Of a stretch of DNA of 46,315 nucleotides, positions 25,022 to 33,971 are shown piece after piece. The stretch covers positions 1 to 46,315 of the forward strand of contig JAYPWI010000028.1 in the NCBI GenBank assembly GCA_038135065.1. The letters run 5' to 3'. The notes under the pieces are model-generated. The model had not been told where the DNA came from. It did not search any database and saw only the letters and a list, made by a program, of their open reading frames with translations. This DNA is from JAYPWI01 sp038135065. Its GTDB lineage: Bacteria; Actinomycetota; Acidimicrobiia; Acidimicrobiales; Poriferisodalaceae. Numbering within the stretch: the first letter of the stretch is position 1; every line of letters begins with the position of its first letter. The translations under genes and the position numbers were made by a program.

Positions 25022-25732
25022 TCAGAGGGGTTCGGTGAGCTGCTCGACCAAGCGGTCGAGCAGGTTGTCGTCGACATCGTTGGCCAGGGCGAATGCCCTC
25101 GCTCCGCCCCACTGGCTGTGGAGCCTGTCCAGCATCGCACGGATGCCCGTGTCGCTGGGTCGGTGCCGGGCGAATGGTGGGGCGGTGTCGGGTACCCGGC
25201 GGCCGGCTGCGGCGAGGTTGGCCAGCATCTGGTCGTAGTTGGCCGAGGTCTCGAGGTAGTCGGTGACGATGTCGTCGTCCCCGACGCCGAGCACGCCGAG
25301 CAGGAGGGCGATCACGAACCCGGTGCGGTCCTTGCCCGTGTGACAGTGCACCCAGGTGGGACCGGGGGCGGTGGCCACCAGGCCGAAGAACTGCCGGACC
25401 GCTTCGCCCCCCACGTCCAGCTGACCGGCCAGGAAGCCATCGGGTTCGAGATCAACCGTGCTGTAGCGGTCGCCTTGGAGGCCGAAGAAGTCGAGACGAA
25501 CGCCGCGCCCGTCGTGGCCGAGGGGTCCCGAGTCGCCGGTCCGCTCGTTGCGCAGATCGATGACCCGGACCACGCCCAGTTCGCCGAGGGCTCGGGCTAT
25601 GTCCCCTTCGCTCATCAGCTGGGGGGTCTCGGACCTGAACACCCGACCTCGCCGTACCACCCGTCCGGGGCCAGCGCCGATGCCGCCGAGGTCGCGGGCA
25701 TTGACCAGCCCGTCGAATTCCAGTCGCAGCAC
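25022..25732 (-). CDS. Tyrosine/lipid phosphatase, MptpB-like (Y_phosphatase3)
   Basis: 236 residues from GTG 25732. NARDLGG at 11-17 and the P-loop HCHTGKDRTG (Cys130, Arg136) with the extra Asp-Lys are diagnostic of the LipA/MptpB-type tyrosine and phosphoinositide phosphatase group. The late region DTGIRAMLDRLHSQWGG is the usual C-terminal helix. It heads the minus-strand run that continues into RraA, RidA and the ferredoxin oxidoreductase, though a functional tie is not obvious. TAGGAT on the minus strand at 25778-25783 is a possible -10. Confidence 0.85.
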   Translation of the reverse strand: MLRLEFDGLVNARDLGGIGAGPGRVVRRGRVFRSETPQLMSEGDIARALGELGVVRVIDLRNERTGDSGPLGHDGRGVRLDFFGLQGDRYSTVDLEPDGFLAGQLDVGGEAVRQFFGLVATAPGPTWVHCHTGKDRTGFVIALLLGVLGVGDDDIVTDYLETSANYDQMLANLAAAGRRVPDTAPPFARHRPSDTGIRAMLDRLHSQWGGARAFALANDVDDNLLDRLVEQLTEPL

Positions 25733-25828
25733 CCGATCCCTCCAGCGGGCCGCAAACTGGGACGCGGCCCGCCGGCGATCCTATCCACGACGTCCCGATC
25801 CGATCCGGCCCGAGGGGTGGCGCGTCGC

Positions 25829-25834
25829 TACAGT
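25829..25834 (+). promoter_or_regulatory. -10 candidate upstream of the second HpaB gene
   Basis: TACAGT lies 36 bases upstream of the GTG start at 25865 in the divergent gap; GAGGGGG sits just before the start. Confidence 0.35.
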
Positions 25835-25864
25835 CACCGTGCGGGGAACGTCGAGGGGGCGACC

Positions 25865-27346
25865 GTGGGGTTACGAACCGGGGAGCAGTACCTGGCCTCG
25901 CTGGCCGACGGTCGACGGATCTATCACGACGGGCAACTCGTCGAGGACGTACGGAGTGAGCCGGGGCTGCGTTCCACGGCGTTGACCGTCGCCCAGTACT
26001 ACGACATGCAGCACATCCCCGAGTTGGTGGACGACCTCACCTACGAAACCGACGAGGGTGACCGGGCCCATCTCTCGTTCATCGAGCCCCGCTCCGTCGA
26101 CGACCTCCGTCGGCGAGCCGGCGCGTTCGGCCTGTGGGCCGAGGTGAATGGTGGGTTGATGGGACGGGCACCCGACTACATGAACGCCTGCATGATGGCG
26201 GTAGGCAACGCCGGCCATGTGTGGGGGATGCACGACGAGCGGTTCGCCCGCAACGCCTACGAGATCTACCGCCACTGTCGGCGGGACGACGTCTGCATGA
26301 CCCACACGTTCGTCAACCCCATGGTCGACCGGTTCACCCCCATCCAGGACCAGGAACGTTTCGTGAACGCAGGGGTGGTCGACACGACATCCGAAGGGGT
26401 GGTGGTCACCGGGGCCCGGATGGTGGGCACCCTGGCTCCGTTCAGCAACGAGAACATCAGCTTCGGGGCCCCCGGCGGGATCGAGGACCCGCGGGCCGAC
26501 ATCTACGCCCTGGGCTTCCAGTGCCGAGTCGATCACCCCGGCCTGACCTGGATCTGTCGGGACAAGCTCGACCCGGAGGCCTCCCACTACGACCGGCCCC
26601 TCACCGGCCGCTTCGAGGAGATGGACGCCATCGCGGTGTGGGAAGAGGCCCTCATCCCGTGGGAGGACGTGTTCGTCTGCCGGGACCTCGAGGTTCACAA
26701 CCGGGCCCTGCCCGGCATGCTGTTCTTCCAGTCCCTGGGCCATCACGTCGTGGTGAAGAACGTGGCCAAAACCCGGTTCCTGCTGGGGCTGGCCCACCTG
26801 GTGGCCGAATCGTCCCAGATCTCGAACTACGTCAATGTCCAGGAGCGTCTCGGGGACATCCTGATGTGGCTCAACACCATGGAGTCGCTGGCCGTCGCCG
26901 CCGTGGAGGGGGGAGAGCAGAACCCGGCCAACGGCCTCTTCTACGCCAACAACAAGGCCATCATGGCCGCCCTGCGCCTGTATCCCGAGGTCTACCCCCG
27001 GATCGTGGACCACATCATCCAGCTCGGTGGCGGGGGCTACGTGTCGCTACCACAGGAGGCCACGCTCGAGATGGCGGCCGGGGCCATCGACCGGTACTAC
27101 CAAGGGGCCGACCAGCCGGCCCGGGACAAGGTGGCCCTGTTCCGTTTGGCCTGGGACGTGGTGGGCACCGGTTGGGGTGGCCGGCAGGAGCTCTACGAAC
27201 GGTTCTTCTTCGGCGACACCACCAAGATGAAGGCCCTCAGCTACCAGGGATACGACCTCGACGAGGCGACTGCCATGGTGGCCCGCATCCTGCAACCACC
27301 CGAGGGTCCCGAGCGGGTCCGCTGGCCGGAATGGGCACAGGGATGA
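25865..27346 (+). CDS. HpaB-family flavin-dependent aromatic hydroxylase, second copy
   Basis: 493 residues from GTG 25865 with GAGGGGG upstream. Family signatures: MGRAPDYMNACMM, CMTHTFVNPMVD, ARMVGTLAPFSNEN and IPWEDVF in the C-terminal half. It differs from the copy at 9469 in the N-terminal region (EQYLASLADGRRIYHDG) and in having a longer acyl-CoA-dehydrogenase-like C-terminus with GGGGYVSLPQEA, a segment usual in 4-hydroxybutyryl-CoA-dehydratase-like relatives as well as HpaB. The stop overlaps the next gene (ATGA), placing it in an operon with two LLM oxidoreductases, one of which might supply reduced flavin. No HpaC-type reductase is present. Confidence 0.82.
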   Translation: MGLRTGEQYLASLADGRRIYHDGQLVEDVRSEPGLRSTALTVAQYYDMQHIPELVDDLTYETDEGDRAHLSFIEPRSVDDLRRRAGAFGLWAEVNGGLMGRAPDYMNACMMAVGNAGHVWGMHDERFARNAYEIYRHCRRDDVCMTHTFVNPMVDRFTPIQDQERFVNAGVVDTTSEGVVVTGARMVGTLAPFSNENISFGAPGGIEDPRADIYALGFQCRVDHPGLTWICRDKLDPEASHYDRPLTGRFEEMDAIAVWEEALIPWEDVFVCRDLEVHNRALPGMLFFQSLGHHVVVKNVAKTRFLLGLAHLVAESSQISNYVNVQERLGDILMWLNTMESLAVAAVEGGEQNPANGLFYANNKAIMAALRLYPEVYPRIVDHIIQLGGGGYVSLPQEATLEMAAGAIDRYYQGADQPARDKVALFRLAWDVVGTGWGGRQELYERFFFGDTTKMKALSYQGYDLDEATAMVARILQPPEGPERVRWPEWAQG

Positions 27347-28221
27347 AGCTTGGCGCCTCCTTGGGCAATCTGACCATCGGCACCGACTGGGCGGAGATTC
27401 GGCCCTTGGTCGAGGAGCTCGACGAGGCCGGGTTCGACAGCCTCTCCACCAACGACCACGTGGTGGGCGGCCACCCCGACCGGGCCGAGGGTGAGTCGGT
27501 GCACACCTCGGCCACAGGCGTCCACGAGCCGTTGGTGTTCCTGAGCTTCGTGGCCGCCGTCACCCGACGGATCGAGCTGGTCACCGGGGTGCTCCTCCTT
27601 CCCCAGCGTCAGACCACGCTCGTGGCCAAGCAGTGCGCAGAACTCGACCTGCTGTCGGGCGGGCGGCTGCGGCTCGGTGTCGGTATCGGACGGAACTGGA
27701 TGGAGTACGAGGCGCTCAACGAGGACTTCACCACCCGGGGTCGCCGCATCGAGGAGCAGGTGGAGGTCCTCCGGGCGTACTGGACCCAGGAACACGTCAC
27801 GTACTGCGGCAGGTGGCACGACCTGGACCGGGTGGGGCTGAACCCCATGCCCGTTCAGCGGCCCATCCCGATCTGGATGGGGTCGTTCGTAGGGTTCGTG
27901 GACGAGCGGGTGGTGGAGCGCATCGGCCGGATGGCCGACGGCTGGCTGCCCCAGTTTCCCCCCGAACAGCTGGCCCCCGTGCTCGACCGGGTGTGGGACT
28001 CCGCCCGGGCGGCCGGTCGCAATCCCGATGACCTGGGCATCGAGTGTGTGATCCGGGCCCGGGCCGACCACGACCCGGCCCGGTGGGTCGACCTGGCCCA
28101 GGCCTACCGGGAGGTGGGGGCGACCCATCTGAAGGTGGCGGCCACCGCCGACAGTCCGGCCGGCGTGGTGCACGTCATGCGGCGCTGGCTGGACGCAGTC
28201 GGTCCGGCGACCGGGCGCTAG
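27343..28221 (+). CDS. LLM-class (F420-type) oxidoreductase
   Basis: 292 residues from ATG 27343, sharing ATGA with the HpaB stop. The luciferase-like barrel starts GASLGNLTIG and has STNDHVV, TGVLLLPQRQTTLVAKQ and LSGGRLRLGVGIGRNWMEYEAL, the typical signature of the F420-dependent group. It reduces or oxidises a substrate using F420 or flavin. The mid-gene PMPVQRPIPIWMGS is the usual substrate-loop boundary. Cofactor assignment is by family only. Confidence 0.82.
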   Translation: MKLGASLGNLTIGTDWAEIRPLVEELDEAGFDSLSTNDHVVGGHPDRAEGESVHTSATGVHEPLVFLSFVAAVTRRIELVTGVLLLPQRQTTLVAKQCAELDLLSGGRLRLGVGIGRNWMEYEALNEDFTTRGRRIEEQVEVLRAYWTQEHVTYCGRWHDLDRVGLNPMPVQRPIPIWMGSFVGFVDERVVERIGRMADGWLPQFPPEQLAPVLDRVWDSARAAGRNPDDLGIECVIRARADHDPARWVDLAQAYREVGATHLKVAATADSPAGVVHVMRRWLDAVGPATGR

Positions 28222-28224
28222 CTT
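28219..28224 (+). promoter_or_regulatory. -10 candidate upstream of the second LLM gene
   Basis: TAGCTT overlaps the stop codon of the first LLM gene and lies 35 bases before ATG 28254; GGAAGGA sits between. Confidence 0.3.
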
Positions 28225-28253
28225 CGCCCCACCAACGAAGGAAGGACCAGGTC

Positions 28254-29204
28254 ATGGACGTGGGCATCATCATCGGGGAAGCCACCCCACTGACCTGGGA
28301 ACGGTGGCGCCACATCGTGGGTCTGGTGGAGGACCTCGGCTTCGCCTCACTGTTCCGGTCCGACCACTTCTACAACGGCACCCAGAAGGACGCGATCGAC
28401 GTCTACCTGTCGTTCGTGATGGCGGCCGAACTCACGTCCCGTGTCCGCTTCGGCCCCCTGGTCAGCCCCGTCACCTTCCGTGAGCCCGTGAACGTCGGGC
28501 GGATGGCCCAGCAGCTGGACGCTCTGAGCGACGGACGCTTCGTGATGGGCCTGGGCGCGGGCTGGTTCCCCGACGAGCACGAGGTGTACGGGCTCGACTT
28601 CCCACCGCCCCGGGAACGTTACGACCGCCTCGAGGAGGCCATCGCACTGATGAAGGAGCTCTGGTACTCGACCTCGGGGACCTTCGAGGGCCAGTACTAC
28701 CGGCTGGCGGGAACCGACTCGCAGCCCCACCCGCCCCCCGGTCGGCCACCGCTGTTGATCGGCGGATCGGGACCGAAGCGCACCCTACGGATCGCTGCCG
28801 AGCACGCGCAGGAATGGAACGCGACCCGCCTGGGTCCCGACGACTACCGGACGGCCAACGAGGCGTTGGCTCGCCACTGCGAGGCCATCGACCGCGACCC
28901 AGCCACCATCCGGCGGTCCCTGCTGCTGTTCGCAGCGATCGGGCCCGATGACCACCACCGTCGACAGGCCCTGGACCGGTTCCTGCACATGATGGTGCCG
29001 GAAGGCTCGGGGATGACCCACGACGAGGTGCTGGCCGCAGGCCGCGGCCCGTGGATGGGTTCGGTCGAGGAGTTGGTCGACCATGTCGGTCGACTGCGCG
29101 AGCTGGGCCTCGACGAGATCGTCTTCGAACACTTCTGTCACGAGGACGACACCATCCCCGAATGGATCGCAGCCGAGGTGAAACCGGCCCTCGAGGCGCT
29201 GTAA
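28254..29204 (+). CDS. LLM-class oxidoreductase, second copy
   Basis: 316 residues. LFRSDHF, FGPLVSPVTFREPVNVGR, LSDGRFVMGLGAGWFPDEHEVYG and PPLLIGGSG are the LLM/F420 oxidoreductase hallmarks. It is longer than its neighbour and only distantly similar, so this is not a recent duplication. GGAAGGA lies upstream of the ATG. It could act on the same pathway as the preceding HpaB and the following VOC protein. Confidence 0.85.
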   Translation: MDVGIIIGEATPLTWERWRHIVGLVEDLGFASLFRSDHFYNGTQKDAIDVYLSFVMAAELTSRVRFGPLVSPVTFREPVNVGRMAQQLDALSDGRFVMGLGAGWFPDEHEVYGLDFPPPRERYDRLEEAIALMKELWYSTSGTFEGQYYRLAGTDSQPHPPPGRPPLLIGGSGPKRTLRIAAEHAQEWNATRLGPDDYRTANEALARHCEAIDRDPATIRRSLLLFAAIGPDDHHRRQALDRFLHMMVPEGSGMTHDEVLAAGRGPWMGSVEELVDHVGRLRELGLDEIVFEHFCHEDDTIPEWIAAEVKPALEAL

Positions 29205-29253
29205 GCCACTGCGATGCACGGTCGGCCGTCCGACGCCTGGTGCTTCGAGTGGG

Positions 29254-29259
29254 TACGAT
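29254..29259 (+). promoter_or_regulatory. -10 candidate upstream of the VOC gene
   Basis: TACGAT lies 49 bases upstream of ATG 29308 in a 103-bp gap; a GAGGGGAG ribosome site follows near the start. No clear -35 seen. Confidence 0.35.
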
Positions 29260-29307
29260 CTGGACCATCGTCCTGCGCCCGTCGGGCGTCGAGGAGGGGA
29301 GATACCG

Positions 29308-29856
29308 ATGGCTGGACCGGTGATACCGCGGGGGGTCAACCATCTCGTGCTCAACGTGCGCGACATGGAGGAGTCCCATCACTTCTGGAGCGACCTACTC
29401 GGCTTTCGCCAGGTCGGCGCATTGCGCCCACGGGGCGATCGTCCGGCGCCGATGAACATGCGGTTCTACAGCGGGGTGGTGGACGACGTGAACCACCACG
29501 ACATCGCCCTTGTCGAGCGTCCCGATCTGCCACCACCACCCGAGGAATGGTCGATGTACGCCGGGGTCTGCGCGGTCAACCACATCGCCATCACCTATCC
29601 AGACCGCGAGTCGTGGAAGGAGCAGGTGGAGTTCCTGCGCGACGCAGGGGTCAAGATCAACCTGCGTATCGATCATGGAATGACCCACAGCATCTACATC
29701 AACGACCCGAACGGGTACGGGGTCGAGGTGCTGTACGAACTGCCCGAGGACGTGTGGCAGCACGACATCGACGGGGCTCTCAACTACGCCAAGGTGCTCC
29801 CCACCGAGGGTGATGCGCTGACCGAGGAGACGGAGTACGTCACCGAGTTCTCGTGA
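29308..29856 (+). CDS. VOC-superfamily protein, type I extradiol dioxygenase-like
   Basis: 182 residues with two beta-alpha-beta-beta-beta modules. NHLVLNVRDMEES gives His12 and VNHIAITY His92; the second module ends DPNGYGVEVLYE, with Glu140 as likely third metal ligand, a His-His-Glu set as in extradiol dioxygenases and glyoxalases. It is half the size of two-domain catechol 2,3-dioxygenases, so it would work as a dimer or multimer. GAGGGGAG precedes ATG. It could supply ring-cleavage product to the MhpD-like hydratase, but the spacing from it argues only for a loose association. Confidence 0.78.
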   Translation: MAGPVIPRGVNHLVLNVRDMEESHHFWSDLLGFRQVGALRPRGDRPAPMNMRFYSGVVDDVNHHDIALVERPDLPPPPEEWSMYAGVCAVNHIAITYPDRESWKEQVEFLRDAGVKINLRIDHGMTHSIYINDPNGYGVEVLYELPEDVWQHDIDGALNYAKVLPTEGDALTEETEYVTEFS

Positions 29857-29925
29857 GCCGACCGGTGCCGACCGTTCGGCCCCGTCGCGCTCCCTGAAGC
29901 GAAGCTGATCGAGGAGCCGCGTTCG

Positions 29926-30906
29926 ATGTTTGCTGTCCGGGTACACGAGGTCGGGGGGCCCGACGCGCTCAGGTGGGAAGAGATGGACGACCCGTCCCCG
30001 GGTCCCGACGACGTGGTGGTGCGAGTCGCCGCAGCCGGACTGAACTACATCGACACCTACCATCGCAGTGGGCTCTACCCGGTGCCGTTGCCCTTCGTGC
30101 CGGGGAATGAGGGTGCCGGGGTGGTCGTCGAGGTGGGGAGCGACGTCGAGGCGGTTGCCCCCGGTGACCGGGTTGCGTGGACGGGAGTGATGGGCTCCTA
30201 CGCAGAGCTGATCGCCGTCCCGGCCCAGCGCACCGTTCCCGTCCCCGACGGCGTCGATCTGGAGTTGGCAGCCGCCCTGATGCTGCAAGGAATGACGGCC
30301 CACTTCCTGGTGACCTCGACCTTTCCCTTGGGGCCAGGACATCGCTGCCTGGTCCATGCCGCAGCTGGTGGGGTCGGCCTGCTCCTCACCCAGATGGCTC
30401 GTCGGGCCGGGGCCGAAGTGTTCGCCACCGTCGGCGATCGGGCCAAAGTCGACCTGGTGACTGCGGCCGGCGCCCATCACGTGATCCTGTACCGCGAGGA
30501 GGACTTCGGGGCCAGGGTGGAGGCCATTGCCGGTTCCCGGCCTCTCGACGTGATCTACGACGGGGTCGGCGCGGACACCTTCGAGCGGGGCCTCGAGGTG
30601 CTCCGGCCGCGGGGGATGATGATCACCTTCGGCAACGCCTCGGGGCCGGTGCCCCCGGTTGCCCCCCTGCGGCTCAGCCAGGGCGGATCGCTCTTCCTCA
30701 CCCGCCCCACGCTCGGTGACCACATCGCAACCCGTGACGAACTGCTGGATCGAGCCCGTGACCTCTTCGCCGCGGTCAGCGACGGGACCCTCGACGTCCG
30801 GATCGGCGCCCGGTTCCCCCTCGAGGCGGCCAAGGACGCCCACATGGCTCTCGAAGGTCGCGGCACCACGGGCAAGGTGCTCCTCGTGCCCCCCAGCGCC
30901 CCGTGA
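29926..30906 (+). CDS. NADPH:quinone oxidoreductase, medium-chain dehydrogenase family
   Basis: 326 residues. The GroES-like N-domain has AAGLNYIDTYHRSGLYP and PGNEGAGVV; the Rossmann domain has VHAAAGGVGLLLTQ and later IYDGVGADTF. The catalytic-zinc cysteines of alcohol dehydrogenases are absent, as in QorA-type quinone reductases. It probably reduces quinones or enones made during aromatic oxidation. It lies 30 bp upstream of the second Mo-hydroxylase and could be in its operon. Confidence 0.87.
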   Translation: MFAVRVHEVGGPDALRWEEMDDPSPGPDDVVVRVAAAGLNYIDTYHRSGLYPVPLPFVPGNEGAGVVVEVGSDVEAVAPGDRVAWTGVMGSYAELIAVPAQRTVPVPDGVDLELAAALMLQGMTAHFLVTSTFPLGPGHRCLVHAAAGGVGLLLTQMARRAGAEVFATVGDRAKVDLVTAAGAHHVILYREEDFGARVEAIAGSRPLDVIYDGVGADTFERGLEVLRPRGMMITFGNASGPVPPVAPLRLSQGGSLFLTRPTLGDHIATRDELLDRARDLFAAVSDGTLDVRIGARFPLEAAKDAHMALEGRGTTGKVLLVPPSAP

Positions 30907-30936
30907 GGGCCCTACCCCGATCGGTCGGAGGTCGTC

Positions 30937-33195
30937 ATGAGCATTCTCGGTAACCGGGTCGTCCGCCGGGAGGACCCCGCCCTGTTGACCGGGGCAGCGA
31001 CCTTCGTCGGTGACCTGCGCATCGACGGCTGTGTGGAGTTGGTCTACGTGCGATCGACCGAGGCCAATGCAGCCATCGTCGGGGTGGACGTCAGCGATGC
31101 CGTCGGGGCTCCCGGGGTCGTCGGGGTGTTCACCGGAGCCCAGGTGGCCGAGCACCTGGGCCTGGCCCCCAACGTCCTGCCTGTCTTTCCCGAAGAACTG
31201 CGCCGACCCTACGTGGCCATCGACGCAGTGACCTACGTCGGACAACCCGTGGTGGCCGTGCTGGCCGAAACCCGGGGACAGGCCCTCGATGCCGCCGAGC
31301 TGGTGGTCATCGAGTACGAGTCCCGCCCCGCCGTGGTCGACCTCGAGGCGGCGGCCCGGGACGAAGTGGTCCTCCACCCCCACTTCGGCACCAACGTGCT
31401 GAGCACCATGGCCTCTCCGGCGGCGGCCGACTTCTCGGCCTGTGAGGTGGTGGTCGAGGCCCGCATCGACAACCAACGCCTGACCGGCGCACCGATCGAG
31501 ACCCGGGGCGGGGTCGCCTACTGGACTCCCGAGGGTCGGCTGGTCCACTACTCGGCCTGCCAAGGGGCCCACCCCACCAAGGGCCTGTTGGCCCAGATCT
31601 TCGAGCTCGAGCCAGACCAGGTCAGGGTGGTCGTCCCCGACGTGGGGGGCGGGTTCGGGGCCAAGTCGCGGACCTACCCCGAGGAGCTGGTTCTCGGTTT
31701 CTACGCCCGCCAGATCCGACGGCCGGTCCGATGGACCGAGACCAGGACGGAGAACGTGCAGGCCATGCCCCAGGGCCGTGGTCAGTTGCAGTTCGCCCGC
31801 ATGGGTGGCACCCGGGACGGTCGGATCACCGCGTACCAGCTCGACGTGATCCAGGATGCCGGGTCACACCCCATCATCGGAGCCGTTTTGGCCGGAATGA
31901 CCCAGCGCATGCTGGCCGGTACCTACGACATCACCAACATCGGCTTCGGAGCCACCACGGTGCTGACCTCCAAGGTATGCACCACCGCCTATCGGGGCGC
32001 CGGTCGGCCCGAGGCCTGTCTGGCCGTGGAGCGGATGATCGACATCTTCGCCGACGAGATCGGCATGGATCCCGCCGAGGTGCGTCGTCGAAACCTGATT
32101 CCTCGCTTCACCGAGCCCTACACCACGGGTATCGGGACCCAGTACGACGTCGGGGACTACCCGGCCGCCCTCGAGCTGGCCCTGAAGGCGGTGGGCTACG
32201 ACGAGCTGCTGGTCGAGCAAGCCACCCGACGGCAGCGGGGTGATCGCCGGGCCCTCGGGGTGGGAATCGGGATGTACGTCGAGATCACGGCGGGTGGACC
32301 GGGGAGCGAGTTCGGCTCGGTTGCTCTGGGGCCCGACGGGCGCGTCACGGTGGTGAGCGGGGCAACCCCCTTCGGGCAGGGCCACGACACGACCTGGGCC
32401 ATGGTGGTCGCCGACCGCCTCGGGGTGGACATGGCGATGATCGATGTGGTTCGTGGCGACACCGACGAGGTGGCCCGGGGCGGCCTGACCGTCGGCTCCC
32501 GCTCGGTGCAGCTGGCCGGCTCAGCGCTGGCCGAGGCCGCGGGTGGCCTGGTGGATCTGGCCCGTGAACGAGCGGCCGATCTGCTGGAGGCCGCAGTGGA
32601 GGACGTGGTCCTCGATACCGATAGTGGACGGTTCCACGTGTCGGGCACGCCCAGCGTCGCGGTCGGTTGGGCCGAGGTGGCAGCCGGCCTCGACGAGGCG
32701 CTGGCCGCCGAGGCCGACTTCGCGGCGCCCATGCCGACCTTTCCCAGCGGTTGCCATATCGCCGTGGTCGAGGTCGATCTCGACACCGGCCACGTCGACC
32801 TCGACCGGGTGGTCGCCGTGGACGACGCAGGTCGCATCCTGAACCCCCTGCTGGCTGAAGGGCAGATCCACGGTGGTCTGGCCCAGGGCATCGCCCAGGT
32901 GCTGTTCGAGGAGATTCGCTACGACGAGCACGGTGCCCTCCTCACCGCAAACCTGATGGACTACCTCGTGCCATCCGCAGCCGAACTGCCGTCGTTCGAT
33001 CTGGTCCATCTGGAGACGCCGACCTGGGTCAACGAACTGGGGGCCAAGGGGGTCGGGGAGTCCGGGACGGTGGGGGCTATTCCCGCCGTCTACAACGCAG
33101 TCATCGACGCGCTCTCCCACCTGGGCATTCACCATCTGGAGACGCCGCTCGGTCCCGAAAAGATCTGGCGGGCCGTCGCAGGCGCCCAGAGGTAG
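30937..33195 (+). CDS. Molybdenum hydroxylase large subunit with form II CoxL-like AYRGAGR motif
   Basis: 752 residues, complete. RREDPALLTGAATFVGD starts the N-domain; DVGGGFGAKSRTYPEE, TAYRGAGRPEA (AYRGAGR at residues 351-357), GQGHDTT and AKGVGESGT (Glu708) follow. AYRGAGR is the motif of form II CoxL (BMS-type) proteins whose physiological substrate is uncertain. Neither the iron-sulfur nor the FAD subunit gene is present. It differs from the copy at 4821 at the active site (AYRGAGR versus AFRGAGR), so the two probably act on different substrates. ModA starts two bases after its stop. Confidence 0.85.
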   Translation: MSILGNRVVRREDPALLTGAATFVGDLRIDGCVELVYVRSTEANAAIVGVDVSDAVGAPGVVGVFTGAQVAEHLGLAPNVLPVFPEELRRPYVAIDAVTYVGQPVVAVLAETRGQALDAAELVVIEYESRPAVVDLEAAARDEVVLHPHFGTNVLSTMASPAAADFSACEVVVEARIDNQRLTGAPIETRGGVAYWTPEGRLVHYSACQGAHPTKGLLAQIFELEPDQVRVVVPDVGGGFGAKSRTYPEELVLGFYARQIRRPVRWTETRTENVQAMPQGRGQLQFARMGGTRDGRITAYQLDVIQDAGSHPIIGAVLAGMTQRMLAGTYDITNIGFGATTVLTSKVCTTAYRGAGRPEACLAVERMIDIFADEIGMDPAEVRRRNLIPRFTEPYTTGIGTQYDVGDYPAALELALKAVGYDELLVEQATRRQRGDRRALGVGIGMYVEITAGGPGSEFGSVALGPDGRVTVVSGATPFGQGHDTTWAMVVADRLGVDMAMIDVVRGDTDEVARGGLTVGSRSVQLAGSALAEAAGGLVDLARERAADLLEAAVEDVVLDTDSGRFHVSGTPSVAVGWAEVAAGLDEALAAEADFAAPMPTFPSGCHIAVVEVDLDTGHVDLDRVVAVDDAGRILNPLLAEGQIHGGLAQGIAQVLFEEIRYDEHGALLTANLMDYLVPSAAELPSFDLVHLETPTWVNELGAKGVGESGTVGAIPAVYNAVIDALSHLGIHHLETPLGPEKIWRAVAGAQR

Positions 33196-33197
33196 AC

Positions 33198-33971
33198 ATG
33201 GGAGCGCTCCTGCGGTGGGGCTGGGCCCTGTGTCTTGCGGCCGCAGTTGCCGGCTGCGGTGGTACGGCGCGCCAAGGGGATGGCTCGGTCGCGCAACGGG
33301 AGACCGTGCTGGTCCTGGCTGCGTCGTCGCTGACCGAGGCTTTCGCGGAGATCGAGGAGGCCTTCGAGGCCGCCGATCCCCGCTTCGATGTGCAGCTCAG
33401 CCTGGCCGGTAGCCCGTCGCTGGTGGTCCAGGTCGAGGAGGGGATTCCCGCAGACGTGGTGGCCACCGCCAACACTGCCACCATGGCCCGGGCGGCTACG
33501 GCCGGTGCCCTGGCCGACGAACCAGTGCCCTTCGCAACCAACCGGCTGGTCATCGCTGTGCCGGTGGGTAATCCCGAGGGTGTCTCCGGCCCCGGCGACT
33601 TGGCCAGGCCGGACCTGCTGGTCGGGGTCTGCGCCGCAGGGGTGCCCTGCGGGGATGCGGCAAGCGACGTGCTCGACCGAGCAGGGGTGGAGGCCGACAT
33701 CGACACCTACGAACCCAATGTCCGGGCCCTCCTCACCAAGTTGGTGGACGGCGAACTGGACGTGGTGCTGGTCTACGCAACCGACGTACTCGCCGGCCTG
33801 GGCTCGGTTGAAGCGGTGGAGTTGAGCGAGGATGTGGCGGTGACGGTGACCGCAACCATCGCTCCTTTGGTCGATGCCCCCCACCCCGATGGGGCGCAGG
33901 CCTTCGTAGCGTTCGTGATCTCCCCGCAGGGTCGCCGCATCCTGACCGACAACGGGTTCGCGCTGCCGTGA
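33198..33971 (+). CDS. modA: Molybdate ABC transporter substrate-binding lipoprotein ModA
   Basis: 257 residues. The signal segment LCLAAAVAGCGG has a lipobox ending at Cys21. LAASSLTEAF and LAGSPSLVVQVEEGIPADVVATA are the two ligand-loop motifs of ModA/WtpA oxyanion binders, and NRLVIAVP is the hinge strand. It captures molybdate or tungstate outside the cell. It starts two bases after the Mo-hydroxylase stop and its own stop overlaps modB (GTGA), so hydroxylase and transporter are one transcription unit. Confidence 0.9.
   Translation: MGALLRWGWALCLAAAVAGCGGTARQGDGSVAQRETVLVLAASSLTEAFAEIEEAFEAADPRFDVQLSLAGSPSLVVQVEEGIPADVVATANTATMARAATAGALADEPVPFATNRLVIAVPVGNPEGVSGPGDLARPDLLVGVCAAGVPCGDAASDVLDRAGVEADIDTYEPNVRALLTKLVDGELDVVLVYATDVLAGLGSVEAVELSEDVAVTVTATIAPLVDAPHPDGAQAFVAFVISPQGRRILTDNGFALP

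Noticed and set aside
24968..25864. Upstream extension of the second HpaB reading frame by 299 codons
   Set aside because: It runs antisense through the phosphatase and has no HpaB homology before GTG 25865, which has GAGGGGG upstream.
29395..31572. 725-codon open frame on the minus strand
   Set aside because: Antisense across the VOC, quinone oxidoreductase and second Mo-hydroxylase genes, spanning their intergenic gaps; composition typical of antisense shadows.
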